40,582 nt of DNA from contig CAJUIM010000015.1 of the NCBI GenBank assembly GCA_910586275.1, forward strand, positions 1 through 40,582, given 5' to 3'. Shown here in pieces: positions 17,009 to 25,387 of this stretch. Below the pieces are notes generated by a model. The model searched no databases. It was given only the letters and a program-made list of their open reading frames with translations, and was not told where the DNA came from. The stretch's first letter is position 1. The number at the start of each line of letters is the position of its first letter. Origin of the DNA: an uncultured Lachnospiraceae bacterium (GTDB lineage: Bacteria; Bacillota; Clostridia; Lachnospirales; Lachnospiraceae). Position numbers and translations under genes: made by a program.

Positions 17009-18214
17009 ATGGAAAAAATTAAGATGGTAACACCGCTTGTAGAGATGGACGGGGATGAAATGACAAGGATTCTCTGGCAAATGATAAAGGAGGAACTGCT
17101 GGAACCGTTTATTGACTTAAAGACCGAGTATTATGATCTTGGTCTGGAACACCGTAACGAAACAAACGATCAGGTAACGGTGGATTCGGCAGAAGCCACA
17201 AAGAAATACGGCGTTGCCGTAAAGTGTGCCACGATTACCCCGAATGCGGCACGGGTGGAAGAGTACAATCTGAAAGAAATGTGGAAAAGCCCTAACGGTA
17301 CGATCCGTGCCATATTGGACGGAACCGTATTCCGTGCGCCTATTAAAGTAAAGGGAATTGACCCGTGCGTGAAAAACTGGGAAAAACCCATTACCATTGC
17401 CCGTCATGCATATGGGGATATTTATAAAAATGTGGAAATCAAAGTTCCGGGAGCAGGCAAGGCCGAACTGGTATATACTTCGGAAGACGGGACGGCCGTA
17501 AGGGAAACCATCCATGAATTTAAGGCACCCGGCATTATACAGGGAGTACATAATACAGATGCTTCTATCCGGAGCTTTGCAAAAGCCTGCTTTAATTATG
17601 CGCTGGATACGAAGCAGGATCTTTGGTTCGGGGCGAAAGACACTATTTCCAAGAAATATGACCATAATTTCAAAGATATCTTCCAAGAGGTGTATGATAC
17701 AGAATATAAGGAAAAATTCGCAGAAGCGGGGATCGAGTATTTTTACAGCCTGATTGATGATATCGTGGCTCGTGTGATGAAAGCAAAAGGCGGATTTATA
17801 TGGGCCTGCAAGAACTATGACGGCGATGTGATGAGCGATATGGTATCCTCTGCTTTTGGCTCTTTGGCCATGATGACTTCCGTGCTGGTGTCGCCCGACG
17901 GTGTGTATGAGTATGAGGCAGCGCACGGGACGGTGCAGAGGCATTATTATAAGCATCTGAAAGGTGAAGAGACGTCCACAAATTCCGTGGCGACGATTTT
18001 TGCATGGACCGGCGCACTCCGCAAACGCGGGGAACTGGACGGTATCAAGGAACTGGCGGAGTTTGCGGACCGGCTGGAGAAAGCCACATTGTCCACAATC
18101 GAATCCGGTAGGATGACAAAAGACTTGGCATTGATTACTTCTTTGGAGAATGTGACGGCTCTGAACAGTGAGGAGTTCATTCGGGAAATCCGCAGGACAT
18201 TGGAGGCAATGTAA
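17009..18214 (+). CDS. icd: NADP-dependent isocitrate dehydrogenase
   Basis: This enzyme oxidatively decarboxylates isocitrate to 2-oxoglutarate with reduction of NADP. It is of the homodimeric type also found in eukaryotic cytosol: 401 residues, MDGDEMTRILW near the start, SPNGTIRAILDGTVFR in the substrate site, KNYDGDVMSDMV for metal and YEAAHGTVQRHY for NADP. ATG 17009 is preceded by AAAAGGAG and gives the standard N-terminus; an upstream in-frame ATG at 16937 adds 24 atypical residues. Together with the citrate-synthase-like gene it suggests an oxidative half-TCA route to glutamate. Aconitase is not in the window. The gap before it contains several CATGGC/GCCATG inverted repeats but no clear separate promoter. 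Confidence 0.95.
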   Translation: MEKIKMVTPLVEMDGDEMTRILWQMIKEELLEPFIDLKTEYYDLGLEHRNETNDQVTVDSAEATKKYGVAVKCATITPNAARVEEYNLKEMWKSPNGTIRAILDGTVFRAPIKVKGIDPCVKNWEKPITIARHAYGDIYKNVEIKVPGAGKAELVYTSEDGTAVRETIHEFKAPGIIQGVHNTDASIRSFAKACFNYALDTKQDLWFGAKDTISKKYDHNFKDIFQEVYDTEYKEKFAEAGIEYFYSLIDDIVARVMKAKGGFIWACKNYDGDVMSDMVSSAFGSLAMMTSVLVSPDGVYEYEAAHGTVQRHYYKHLKGEETSTNSVATIFAWTGALRKRGELDGIKELAEFADRLEKATLSTIESGRMTKDLALITSLENVTALNSEEFIREIRRTLEAM

Positions 18215-18243
18215 AATCCGCGGGGAAGCGTAAAGGCAGTCCG

Positions 18244-18275
18244 CTGTCCGGAACCGGTTCATAGGTTCCGGACAG
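18244..18275. terminator. Hairpin between convergent icd and ABC-F genes
   Basis: CTGTCCGGAACC (18244-18255) and GGTTCCGGACAG (18264-18275) form a perfect 12-bp stem with an 8-nt loop. It is placed 30 bp after icd and 41 bp after the end of the opposing gene. No T tract is seen on either side, so bidirectional termination is likely from position but not from a classical tail. Confidence 0.65.
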
Positions 18276-18315
18276 GGACGAAATGTTCAGGCACGCTTTC
18301 AGGCGGCAGAGGATT

Positions 18316-20244
18316 TCAGCCTTGGGATTCCAAAACCTCCCATTGTTCCATTAATTCCTCTAATTCGGCGGCAATCCGTTCTTTTTCTTTCGTGAGTTCC
18401 TGTAGCTTGGCCACATCCCTGCATACATCCGGCTGCGCCATCTGTGCGTCAATTTCCGCGTCTCTTTTTTCCAATTCTTCAATTCGGTTTTCTGTCCGTT
18501 TTAAGTCATTTTCACGTTTGCGCTGTTTTGCCTGCAATTCTTTCTGCTCTTTCCAGCTGATTTTGGCGGCGGACTCTTCGGCGGCGTTGGCAGAAACCGG
18601 GGAAGTGCCGGAAGTTTCTGCGGCAGCGGTTTTCACAAGCTGCATTTTCTTTTCCGAATAATAATCGTAGTTGCCCAGATAATTGGTCAGCGTATGGCCT
18701 GACAGTTCCAGTATGCGGCTGGCGGTCCGGTTGATGAAATAACGGTCATGGGACACATAGAGTACGGTACCCGTATAATGGTTCAGGGCATCTTCCAATA
18801 TTTCTTTGGAAGCGATATCCAGATGGTTGGTAGGCTCGTCCAGAATAAGGAAATTGGATTCCGAAAGCATAAGCTTGGCCAAGGAGACGCGTCCGCGTTC
18901 CCCGCCGCTCAGATCGCCGATACGCTTGAACACGTCTTCTCCAGTAAACAGGAAAGCGGCAAGTGTACTGCGGATTTCCGTATTGTTCATGGCAGGGTAT
19001 TCATCGGAAATTTCATCGAAGAGTGTTTTTTCCATATGCAGGACATGATGCTCCTGGTCATAATAGCCAATATGTACATTGGTGCCCAGGCGGAGGGAGC
19101 CGCTGTCTGCGGGTATTATGTCGTTGATGATTTTTAAAATGGTGGTCTTTCCGGTGCCGTTGTCGCCGATAATGGCCACATGCTCCCCTTTTTTTATGTC
19201 AAAACCTATATTTTGGAATAACCGCAGGTCACCAAAGGATTTGGACAGGTTTTCCGCATGCAGCACATCATTGCCGCTGGCGCATCTCGGTTCCAAAGTG
19301 ATATGAATGTCGGTGCGGGCCTGTGTGGGCTTTTCCAGACGTTCCACTTTTTCCAACAGTTTTTCCCGGCTTTCGGCACGTTTTATGGATTTCTCCCGGT
19401 TAAAGGATTTCAGCTTGGCAATGACTTCTTCCTGATGCCTGATTTCCTGCTGCTGGTTCATATATGCTTTTAACTGCGCGGCACGCAGCTGTTCTTTTTT
19501 GGCGGCATAGTCACTGTAATTTCCGGTAAAGACAGAGGCCTTTGTCTGATCGATTTCAATCACTTTGCTGGCAATACGGTCTAAAAAGTAACGGTCGTGG
19601 GAAACGATGATGACAGCTCCCTTATAGTTCATCAGATAAGTTTCCAGCCAGGTGATGGAGGACATGTCCAGATGGTTGGTTGGCTCGTCCAGCATAATCA
19701 GGTGAGGTTTGGACAAAAGCAGTTTGCCTAAAGCTATCCTGGTTTTTTGGCCGCCGGATAATGTGGAGACCGGTTTGTCAAATTCTTCTTCCGTGAAGCC
19801 CAGTCCTTTCAGCACACCCACAAGTTCGCTCCGGTATGTGTAGCCGCCTTCGGACTCAAAGCGGTGTGTCATCTGGGAATAGGACTCCATAATGCGGTCT
19901 AAGGCCGGCCCTGCGGTATTCTTCATTTCCAGTTCGGCCTGACGGATGCGGGCTTCCAAAGTAATTAAATCCTGCTTTACTGTCAGCAGTTCTTCGTAGA
20001 TTGTATGGTCCGAATTTACGGATTGGTGCTGAGCCAGATAGCCGAAGGTTTTATCTTTGGATAGCGTCACGATTCCCTCGTCTGCCGGCAGATCTCCCAC
20101 GATGATTTTCAGCAGGGTGGTCTTGCCTGCACCGTTAATGCCCACAATAGCGGCCTTGTCATAGTCTTCAATATGAAAGGACACATTTTTCAGGATGCTT
20201 TTTTCGTTAAATGTTTTGGAAATATTTTGACATGATAAAATCAT
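18316..20244 (-). CDS. ydiF: ABC-F family ribosome-associated ATPase, YdiF-like
   Basis: This soluble protein has two ATPase domains and no membrane segments, so it belongs to ABC-F translation factors rather than transporters. The first domain has Walker A GINGAGKT (35-42), LSGGQ (162-166) and LDEPTNHLD. The second has GDNGTGKT (360-367), LSGGE (445-449) and another LDEPTNHLD. The interdomain linker (about 240-310) is charged and helical, and residues about 540-642 form a coiled coil. The 642-residue length and sequence style match Bacillus YdiF. AAGGAGG precedes the start. In Bacillus this gene is also near rex, and here it is divergent from rex. It may help stalled or stressed ribosomes; antibiotic protection cannot be inferred. 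Confidence 0.93.
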   Translation of the reverse strand: MILSCQNISKTFNEKSILKNVSFHIEDYDKAAIVGINGAGKTTLLKIIVGDLPADEGIVTLSKDKTFGYLAQHQSVNSDHTIYEELLTVKQDLITLEARIRQAELEMKNTAGPALDRIMESYSQMTHRFESEGGYTYRSELVGVLKGLGFTEEEFDKPVSTLSGGQKTRIALGKLLLSKPHLIMLDEPTNHLDMSSITWLETYLMNYKGAVIIVSHDRYFLDRIASKVIEIDQTKASVFTGNYSDYAAKKEQLRAAQLKAYMNQQQEIRHQEEVIAKLKSFNREKSIKRAESREKLLEKVERLEKPTQARTDIHITLEPRCASGNDVLHAENLSKSFGDLRLFQNIGFDIKKGEHVAIIGDNGTGKTTILKIINDIIPADSGSLRLGTNVHIGYYDQEHHVLHMEKTLFDEISDEYPAMNNTEIRSTLAAFLFTGEDVFKRIGDLSGGERGRVSLAKLMLSESNFLILDEPTNHLDIASKEILEDALNHYTGTVLYVSHDRYFINRTASRILELSGHTLTNYLGNYDYYSEKKMQLVKTAAAETSGTSPVSANAAEESAAKISWKEQKELQAKQRKRENDLKRTENRIEELEKRDAEIDAQMAQPDVCRDVAKLQELTKEKERIAAELEELMEQWEVLESQG

Positions 20245-20277
20245 GGTGTTTCCTCCTTAATTAAAATTTCATATTCT

Positions 20278-20306
20278 ATTGTAAGGGCGATAAAACCTAC
20301 TGTCAA
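20278..20306 (-). promoter_or_regulatory. Promoter for the ABC-F gene
   Basis: Read on the minus strand, TTGACA (20306-20301) and TACAAT (20283-20278) are separated by 17 bp. The start point would be about 30 bp before the ABC-F start codon. Its -35 box forms one half of a shared palindrome with the rex promoter. Confidence 0.75.
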
Positions 20307-20316
20307 TTCATTGACA
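20301..20316. promoter_or_regulatory. Shared back-to-back -35 palindrome, possible operator
   Basis: TGTCAATTCATTGACA is a perfect 7-2-7 inverted repeat made by the two opposing -35 boxes. Both polymerases would compete for this site, and a dimeric regulator could cover both promoters. It does not match the usual Rex site TTGTTAA-N4-TTAACAA. Confidence 0.7.
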
Positions 20317-20339
20317 TTATTTTCACAGACCTTTATAAT
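20311..20339 (+). promoter_or_regulatory. Promoter for rex
   Basis: TTGACA (20311-20316) and TATAAT (20334-20339) are perfect consensus boxes with 17-bp spacing, the strongest promoter seen in the window. The leader is about 140 nt before GTG 20487. In it TCAGGAAC (about 20359-20366) and GTTCCTGA (20461-20468) are complementary and could close a long-range stem near the ribosome site. Confidence 0.8.
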
Positions 20340-20486
20340 AAAAATATTGGGCAGGCTTTCAGGAACTGTCGGGAATTAACTTTGCAAAGGATGCAGGATA
20401 AATTCAGAACAGCGGCAAGAAGATTCAGGCAGGTCAGATGCAACGATTGATTCTTTAACGGTTCCTGAGGAACGGAGGGAAGCACT

Positions 20487-21185
20487 GTGGAAGAAAAAGA
20501 GATATCGCAAGCGGTCATAGGCCGGCTGCCGCGCTATTTCCGATATTTGGGAGAACTTAAGGATCAGGGCATCGAACGGGTGTCTTCGCAGGAACTTAGC
20601 GATATTATGAATGTGACCGCATCACAGATCAGGCAGGATTTTAATAATTTCGGCGGTTTCGGCCAGCAGGGATATGGCTATAATGTGGAATACCTGTTTC
20701 AGGAGATAGGCAGGATATTAGGGCTGAACCGGGATCATAACCTGATTATCGTAGGTGCCGGAAATTTAGGGCAGGCGTTGGTGAATTACGGGAATTTTGA
20801 ACGCAGAGGCTTTTTGTTTAAAGGGGTATTTGACAAGAATCCGCAGCTATACGGGAAAAAGATAATGGATAAAGAAGTACAGCCTATGGAAAATATGGAG
20901 AAGTTTGTGGAAACCAATCAGATTGACATTGCGGTGCTGACGATTCCGAAGACAGAGGCGGAAAAAGTTGCGGAACGGCTGGTGGGCTGCGGCATTAAGG
21001 GGATTTGGAATTTTGCCCATGTAGATCTGAGGGTGCCGGAGGAAGTGCAGGTAGAAAATGTCCATCTTTCCGACAGTCTCATGAAACTGGCATATAATAT
21101 CAGCAGATGCCAAGACATCAGGAATGACCTTTCGGCCTGTAAAGCGAAGGCGGGAGGCGATACGGCGGCATATAAAAAGATATAG
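20487..21185 (+). CDS. rex: Redox-sensing transcriptional repressor Rex
   Basis: Rex binds NADH/NAD and represses fermentation and respiration genes when the NADH ratio is low. Residues about 1-80 form the winged helix (AVIGRLPRYFRYL, VTASQIRQDFNNFGGFGQQGYGY). A Rossmann domain follows with IIVGAGNLGQALVNY for the dinucleotide. The C-terminal helix near residues 195-215 fits the domain-swapped dimer contact. The 232-residue length is slightly above the usual ~210, due to a tail of about 20 residues after RCQDIRNDLS. The start is GTG 20487 with GGAGGGA 6 nt upstream. The gene is divergent from the ABC-F gene and is driven by a consensus promoter. Confidence 0.96.
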   Translation: MEEKEISQAVIGRLPRYFRYLGELKDQGIERVSSQELSDIMNVTASQIRQDFNNFGGFGQQGYGYNVEYLFQEIGRILGLNRDHNLIIVGAGNLGQALVNYGNFERRGFLFKGVFDKNPQLYGKKIMDKEVQPMENMEKFVETNQIDIAVLTIPKTEAEKVAERLVGCGIKGIWNFAHVDLRVPEEVQVENVHLSDSLMKLAYNISRCQDIRNDLSACKAKAGGDTAAYKKI

Positions 21186-21224
21186 AGGACAGAAGAAAAC
21201 AGAGGACAGAATGGGGTGGAATGT

Positions 21225-21920
21225 ATGGCAAAATCAGAGGAGTCTTTCCGGCAGGCACTGTCAGGGAAAAAAGTGCCTGTATTGACGCTGGACAATAAGT
21301 GGCATCAGCTTTTTACGCAGGCACAGGCGGAAATACCGACGGATGTGCGCCGGGGGGAAGAAAAACTGAATGATCTGCTGAAAAGACAGGGAAAGCTGAA
21401 TACGGAGTCTAAAGAAATCCGGAAACTGAAAAAAAAGCTGATGGCTGAAATTATGGAACTGGCGGATGAGGCCGGGGGAAATCCGGACGGAAAGACAAAG
21501 AAGAAGATGGAAGAGAAGCAGCGCCTGATTAACGACTGTAATCAGAAGCTGGAGGACTACGCGGATGAACTGAAGTTCCTCCCTGCAGAAATCGAGAGCG
21601 TCAATTATAAACTTATGCTGTCCACAATGGATATCTGTTATCAGAAGATTGCGGAGAATACGAAGGATATTGATGTCATCAACGAATGGGTGAAGAATGT
21701 CAGGATAGAAATAAAAAAGAATCTGGTGCGTAAAGAAGAGCGGGAGAAATCCACTTTTGATTTGTATTCTTATATGCATGATATTTTTGGGGCAGAGGTG
21801 ATTGAGATATTTGACATGAAGTACAATCCGGAAGAACGTAGGAAGGAACGCGAACTGAGGAAGAGCGCGGCAGCGGGGAAAAACGGAGGTGCAGGCAAGA
21901 CAGGGAATGTAAAACCGTGA
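21225..21920 (+). CDS. Coiled-coil protein of unknown function
   Basis: The 231-residue product is highly charged and largely helical, with likely coiled coils around residues 35-130 (repeating K/E/L pattern such as LNTESKEIRKLKKKLMAEI). It has no signal peptide or membrane segment and a Lys/Gly/Ala-rich tail. I do not recognise a family. ATG 21225 is preferred, with GGTGG a few bases upstream; the in-frame GTG at 21216 adds only three residues. It lies 39 bp after rex and is followed by a strong terminator, so it may share the rex transcript. A scaffold or cytoskeleton-like role is possible from composition only. Confidence 0.8.
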   Translation: MAKSEESFRQALSGKKVPVLTLDNKWHQLFTQAQAEIPTDVRRGEEKLNDLLKRQGKLNTESKEIRKLKKKLMAEIMELADEAGGNPDGKTKKKMEEKQRLINDCNQKLEDYADELKFLPAEIESVNYKLMLSTMDICYQKIAENTKDIDVINEWVKNVRIEIKKNLVRKEEREKSTFDLYSYMHDIFGAEVIEIFDMKYNPEERRKERELRKSAAAGKNGGAGKTGNVKP

Positions 21921-21936
21921 TAATTATGGATAAATG

Positions 21937-21964
21937 CGCCGGAACATTAGTTTCGGCGTTTTTT
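21937..21964 (+). terminator. Intrinsic terminator after the rex-coiled-coil unit
   Basis: CGCCGGAAC (21937-21945) and GTTTCGGCG (21950-21958) form a 9-bp stem including one G-U pair, with loop ATTA and six T residues (21959-21964). This is the best intrinsic terminator in the window and separates the rex transcript from the nnr-alr group. Confidence 0.9.
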
Positions 21965-22028
21965 ACAAACGATGCCGGCGCAGGCTGCTTAGCGGATGCT
22001 TCGGTATTTTTGAAAGGAAATGCTGCAT

Positions 22029-23636
22029 ATGGACAGGAAAGAGTGCGGAGAGATAGGAGAAAGCCGGAGGGGCACGGGCAGGAACATAAAAGAAACGGGT
22101 GTGAGTTATCTGGTGTCCTCGGAGGAAATGAAGAGATATGACAGGAATACCATAGAGTATTTCGGAGTGCCGTCGCCGGTACTGATGGAGAGGGCGGCGT
22201 TGGCGGCAGCGGAAGAAATAGAAGCCAGATGCAAAACAGGAAAAAAAGTGCTGGTAGTGGCGGGCTGCGGAAATAACGGTGGGGACGGCGTAGCCGTAGG
22301 GCGCATTCTCTTGCTGGACGGATACGATGTGGAGATATGTCTGATAGGAAGCAGGGAGAAATGCAGCCGGGAGACGGAGATGCAATTGGGGATTGCCGAA
22401 AAATACGGGTGCCTGATACAAAACAAAATAGGGGATGGGGAATATGATATTATTGTGGATGCCCTTTTCGGAATCGGGCTCTCCAGAAAGCTGGAGGGCA
22501 TTTATGCGGAGGCAGTAAGAGAAATAAATTCCAAAGATGCTTTTGTATGTGCATTGGATATCCCGTCGGGAATCCATGCGGACACAGGGGAGGTTATGGG
22601 CGTGGCGGCAGCGGCGGATTTAACCGTAACTTTTGCATTCCGGAAATTAGGGCATATACTGTACCCGGGCTGCAAGTATGCAGGAGAAGTGGTATGCAGG
22701 CAGATGGGGATTACGGAGGAGAGCTTTTTGGGGAAAAAGCCAAGGGCGTATACGAGACAGGGAACAGCCTGCGGGCTGCTGCCATACCGGGAGCCGGGAG
22801 GGAATAAAGGGACTTTCGGAAAGGTGCTGGTGGTTGCGGGCAGCAGGAATATGAGCGGTGCCTGTAAGCTGTGCACAGAGAGCGCGTACCGTGCGGGAGC
22901 CGGTATGGTAAAGGCGGTCACGCCGGAGGAAAACCGGCTGGCGGTTCAGCTGGGAGTGCCGGAGGCTTTGCTTCTGCCCTATCCGGCATGGGAGGAAGAG
23001 GGGCTGTCCGGACAGAGCCGGGAAATGGAAGAAAAGATGCGGGAAGCATTTGCATGGGCCGATGCAGTGGTGGCGGGGCCGGGAATCGGAACCGGCAAGG
23101 AGGCGGAAAGGCTGTTGGAATGGTGTCTGACACAGACGGAAAAACCATTGGTCCTGGATGCGGATGCCATTAATCTGCTGGCCGGAAGGGAGCATCTGAG
23201 GCTTTATCTGGAAGAACATAGGGCGGCCGGGAGAAAGCTGATTATGACACCTCATGTAGGGGAGTTTGCCAGACTCTACGGCTGTTCGGCAGCGGAGGCA
23301 AAGAACGGGCTGGCACAGAAGGCAAAGGAACTGGCAGACCGGTATGGCTGCGTCATGGCGGCGAAAGATGCACGAACCGTGGTGACATGCTGTGGGAAGG
23401 ACGGATGGTATGTGAATACATCAGGAAACGACGGCATGGCCACGGCAGGCATGGGGGATGTATTGGCCGGTATGATCGGAGGGCTGTTGGCACAGGGCAT
23501 GGAAGCGGCGGAAGCGGCAGTGGTCGGCGTTTATATCCATGGCATGGCCGGGGATTTGGCGGCAGAAGAAATGGGAAGATATAGCCTGACGGCGGGGGAT
23601 GTAATCCGCACTCTTGGTGCGGTTATAAGAATATAG
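22029..23636 (+). CDS. nnr: Bifunctional NAD(P)HX epimerase / ADP-dependent dehydratase
   Basis: This repair enzyme returns damaged hydrated NADH and NADPH to working cofactors. The N-terminal epimerase part (to about residue 220) has GCGNNGGDGVAVGR, DALFGIGLSRKLEG and ALDIPSGIHADTGEV. The C-terminal dehydratase part has GKVLVVAGSRNMSGA, LDADAINLL, MTPHVGEFARL and NTSGNDGMATAGMGDVLAG. With ATG 22029 the protein has 535 residues, close to family size, and AAAGGA is about 10 nt upstream. An in-frame ATG at 22020 is only one base from that site and less likely. The first ~25 residues are atypical, so translation might start later. Alanine racemase follows after one base, an arrangement common in Firmicutes. 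Confidence 0.95.
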   Translation: MDRKECGEIGESRRGTGRNIKETGVSYLVSSEEMKRYDRNTIEYFGVPSPVLMERAALAAAEEIEARCKTGKKVLVVAGCGNNGGDGVAVGRILLLDGYDVEICLIGSREKCSRETEMQLGIAEKYGCLIQNKIGDGEYDIIVDALFGIGLSRKLEGIYAEAVREINSKDAFVCALDIPSGIHADTGEVMGVAAAADLTVTFAFRKLGHILYPGCKYAGEVVCRQMGITEESFLGKKPRAYTRQGTACGLLPYREPGGNKGTFGKVLVVAGSRNMSGACKLCTESAYRAGAGMVKAVTPEENRLAVQLGVPEALLLPYPAWEEEGLSGQSREMEEKMREAFAWADAVVAGPGIGTGKEAERLLEWCLTQTEKPLVLDADAINLLAGREHLRLYLEEHRAAGRKLIMTPHVGEFARLYGCSAAEAKNGLAQKAKELADRYGCVMAAKDARTVVTCCGKDGWYVNTSGNDGMATAGMGDVLAGMIGGLLAQGMEAAEAAVVGVYIHGMAGDLAAEEMGRYSLTAGDVIRTLGAVIRI

Positions 23637-23637
23637 G

Positions 23638-24846
23638 ATGGGTTGGAGCATGGAAAAGAAAGATATTGCGGAGAAATATAAAAGAATATATGCGGCAGTG
23701 GATTTGGATGCCATACGCTATAACATGGAACAGATGAAGAAAAACATTGCACCGGGCACCGGAATCATGGGCGTGGTGAAAACCGACGGCTATGGGCATG
23801 GAGCGGTTCCCATAGCAAGGGAATTGGAATCCTTGGACTATATGTATGGCTTTGCCACGGCAACGGCGGAGGAAGCCTTGATTTTGAGAAAAAGCGGTAT
23901 TTACAAGCCGATTTTGGTTTTGGGTTATGTTTTTCCCGATTTTTATGAGGAAATGATTGCACATGATATCAGGCTGACAGTATTCCGGCCGGATATGGCA
24001 AGACAGCTGGCGGAAACCGCCAAGAGGCTTGGCAGGAAAGCGGCCGTGCACCTGAAAGTGGATACAGGGATGTCCCGGATCGGAGTCCGGCCGGACGGGG
24101 AAGGGCTGGAATTGGCCAAAGAAATACTGCATTTGCCGGAATTGATTTTGGAAGGGATTTTTACGCATTTTGCACGGTCGGATGAGAAGGATAAGTCGTT
24201 CACGGAAAGGCAGCTTCTGCTTTTCCGGCAGTTTACGCTTCTTATAAAGGAGGAAACGGGATATCAGGTTCCGATCTGCCATTGCTCTAACAGTGCCGCG
24301 ATTTTGGAGATGCGGGAAGCAGATTTGGATGCGGTGCGGGCAGGTATTGCGCTTTACGGGCTATGGCCTTCCGCGGAGACGGCCAGAGACGGCGTTTCCC
24401 TGAAACCGGCCATGGAGATAAAGAGCCGCATTATTTATGTGAAAAAAGTGGAGCAGGGAACGCCGATCAGCTATGGGGGGACTTTTGTTGCCCCGAAGGA
24501 AATGAGGGTGGCCACCATTCCCGTCGGGTACGGGGACGGGTATCCAAGGGGGCTTTCCGGAAAAGGATATGTGCTGGTGCATGGAAAACGGGCACCCATC
24601 CTTGGCAAAGTGTGCATGGATCAGTTTATGGCAGATGTGACGGATATTCCGGAGACGGCAGAGGACGATCCGGTGACGCTGGCAGGAAGGGACGGCAGGG
24701 AAGAGATTACCTTGGAGGAACTGGGGGAACTTTCGGGAAGGTTCAACTATGAACTGGCCTGCTGTATCGGGAAAAGAGTACCAAGGATCTATTTAAAATC
24801 AGGGGAGATAGTCGGGACAAAAGATTATTTTCAGGATTTTGAATAA
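23638..24846 (+). CDS. alr: Alanine racemase
   Basis: This PLP enzyme makes D-alanine for peptidoglycan. The cofactor lysine is Lys48 in VVKTDGYGHG, and the opposite catalytic tyrosine is Tyr279 in ISYGGTF. The expected VKVDTGMSRIG-like segment, HCSNSAA and CMDQFMADVT are all present. The 402 residues are slightly above usual because of a short N-terminal extension; ATG 23650 is an alternative start. It begins one base after the nnr stop codon, so translation is likely coupled. A mazF-like gene follows, as in the Bacillus alr-ndoAI-ndoA cluster, but the antitoxin gene is absent here. Confidence 0.96.
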   Translation: MGWSMEKKDIAEKYKRIYAAVDLDAIRYNMEQMKKNIAPGTGIMGVVKTDGYGHGAVPIARELESLDYMYGFATATAEEALILRKSGIYKPILVLGYVFPDFYEEMIAHDIRLTVFRPDMARQLAETAKRLGRKAAVHLKVDTGMSRIGVRPDGEGLELAKEILHLPELILEGIFTHFARSDEKDKSFTERQLLLFRQFTLLIKEETGYQVPICHCSNSAAILEMREADLDAVRAGIALYGLWPSAETARDGVSLKPAMEIKSRIIYVKKVEQGTPISYGGTFVAPKEMRVATIPVGYGDGYPRGLSGKGYVLVHGKRAPILGKVCMDQFMADVTDIPETAEDDPVTLAGRDGREEITLEELGELSGRFNYELACCIGKRVPRIYLKSGEIVGTKDYFQDFE

Positions 24847-24894
24847 AAATTGAATACCTTCAGATAAACTGGCAATAATTTAGCCATGAAAGTT

Positions 24895-24900
24895 TATAAT
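24895..24900 (+). promoter_or_regulatory. Possible weak promoter -10 box for the mazF-like gene
   Basis: TATAAT at 24895-24900 is a perfect -10 match just before the mazF-like start, but no good -35 box is present at 16-18 bp upstream. It may give separate low expression besides read-through from alr. Confidence 0.3.
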
Positions 24901-24914
24901 GAAGGGTGAGAATA

Positions 24915-25271
24915 ATGAAACGTGGAGATATTTATTATGCTGATTTGCGTCCTGTCATCGGTTCGGAACAGGGAGGCGTCCGTCCGGTGCTGATCATACA
25001 GAATGATGTGGGGAATAAGCATAGCCCTACGGTTATCTGTGCGGCCATCACATCGAAACTGAATAAAGCCAAGCTGCCGACTCATATAGAATTGGATGCG
25101 GGCAGATATGACATGGTGAAAGACTCCGTTATCCTGCTGGAACAGCTTAGAACCATTGATAAGAAGCGTCTGAAGGATAAAATATGTCATCTGGACAACG
25201 AGATTATGGGGAAAGTGAATGAGGGACTGCTGATCAGCCTGGAACTGAACGTATTATGCCATAATACATAA
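24915..25271 (+). CDS. MazF/PemK-family endoribonuclease (EndoA/NdoA-like)
   Basis: The 118-residue protein starts MKRGDIYYADLRPVIGSEQGG and continues with RPVLIIQNDVGNKHSPTVICAAIT, the recognised core of MazF/NdoA toxins that cut single-stranded mRNA. The conserved basic and Thr/Ser positions of the fold (RPVLIIQND, AITSK) are present and the length is standard, so it looks intact. ATG 24915 has AAGGG at 8 nt; an in-frame GTG at 24906 is less suitable. Only 68 bp separate it from alr, too little for an antitoxin gene, and none is seen downstream either. It is therefore a solitary toxin-like gene, or its antitoxin is encoded elsewhere. Confidence 0.93.
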   Translation: MKRGDIYYADLRPVIGSEQGGVRPVLIIQNDVGNKHSPTVICAAITSKLNKAKLPTHIELDAGRYDMVKDSVILLEQLRTIDKKRLKDKICHLDNEIMGKVNEGLLISLELNVLCHNT

Positions 25272-25286
25272 GATACTGCTTTGCGG

Positions 25287-25369
25287 CATGGAAATTCATT
25301 TGGGGTTTTATGCCTGTGCCGGTGTTTCCGTTAAGAGGATAGGCACAAAACCCAAAATGGATTTCCGTG
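25287..25369. repeat. Long intergenic palindrome after the mazF-like gene
   Basis: Arms at 25287-25315 and 25341-25369 (29 nt each) match as inverted repeats except at four positions, two of which would be G-U pairs in the plus-strand RNA. The loop is 25 nt. No T tract follows. The sequence is unrelated to the palindromes at 2851 and 39022. It may end transcription, or be a dispersed palindromic unit. Confidence 0.7.
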
Positions 25370-25387
25370 GCCTGCCGTGTTCGCCGC

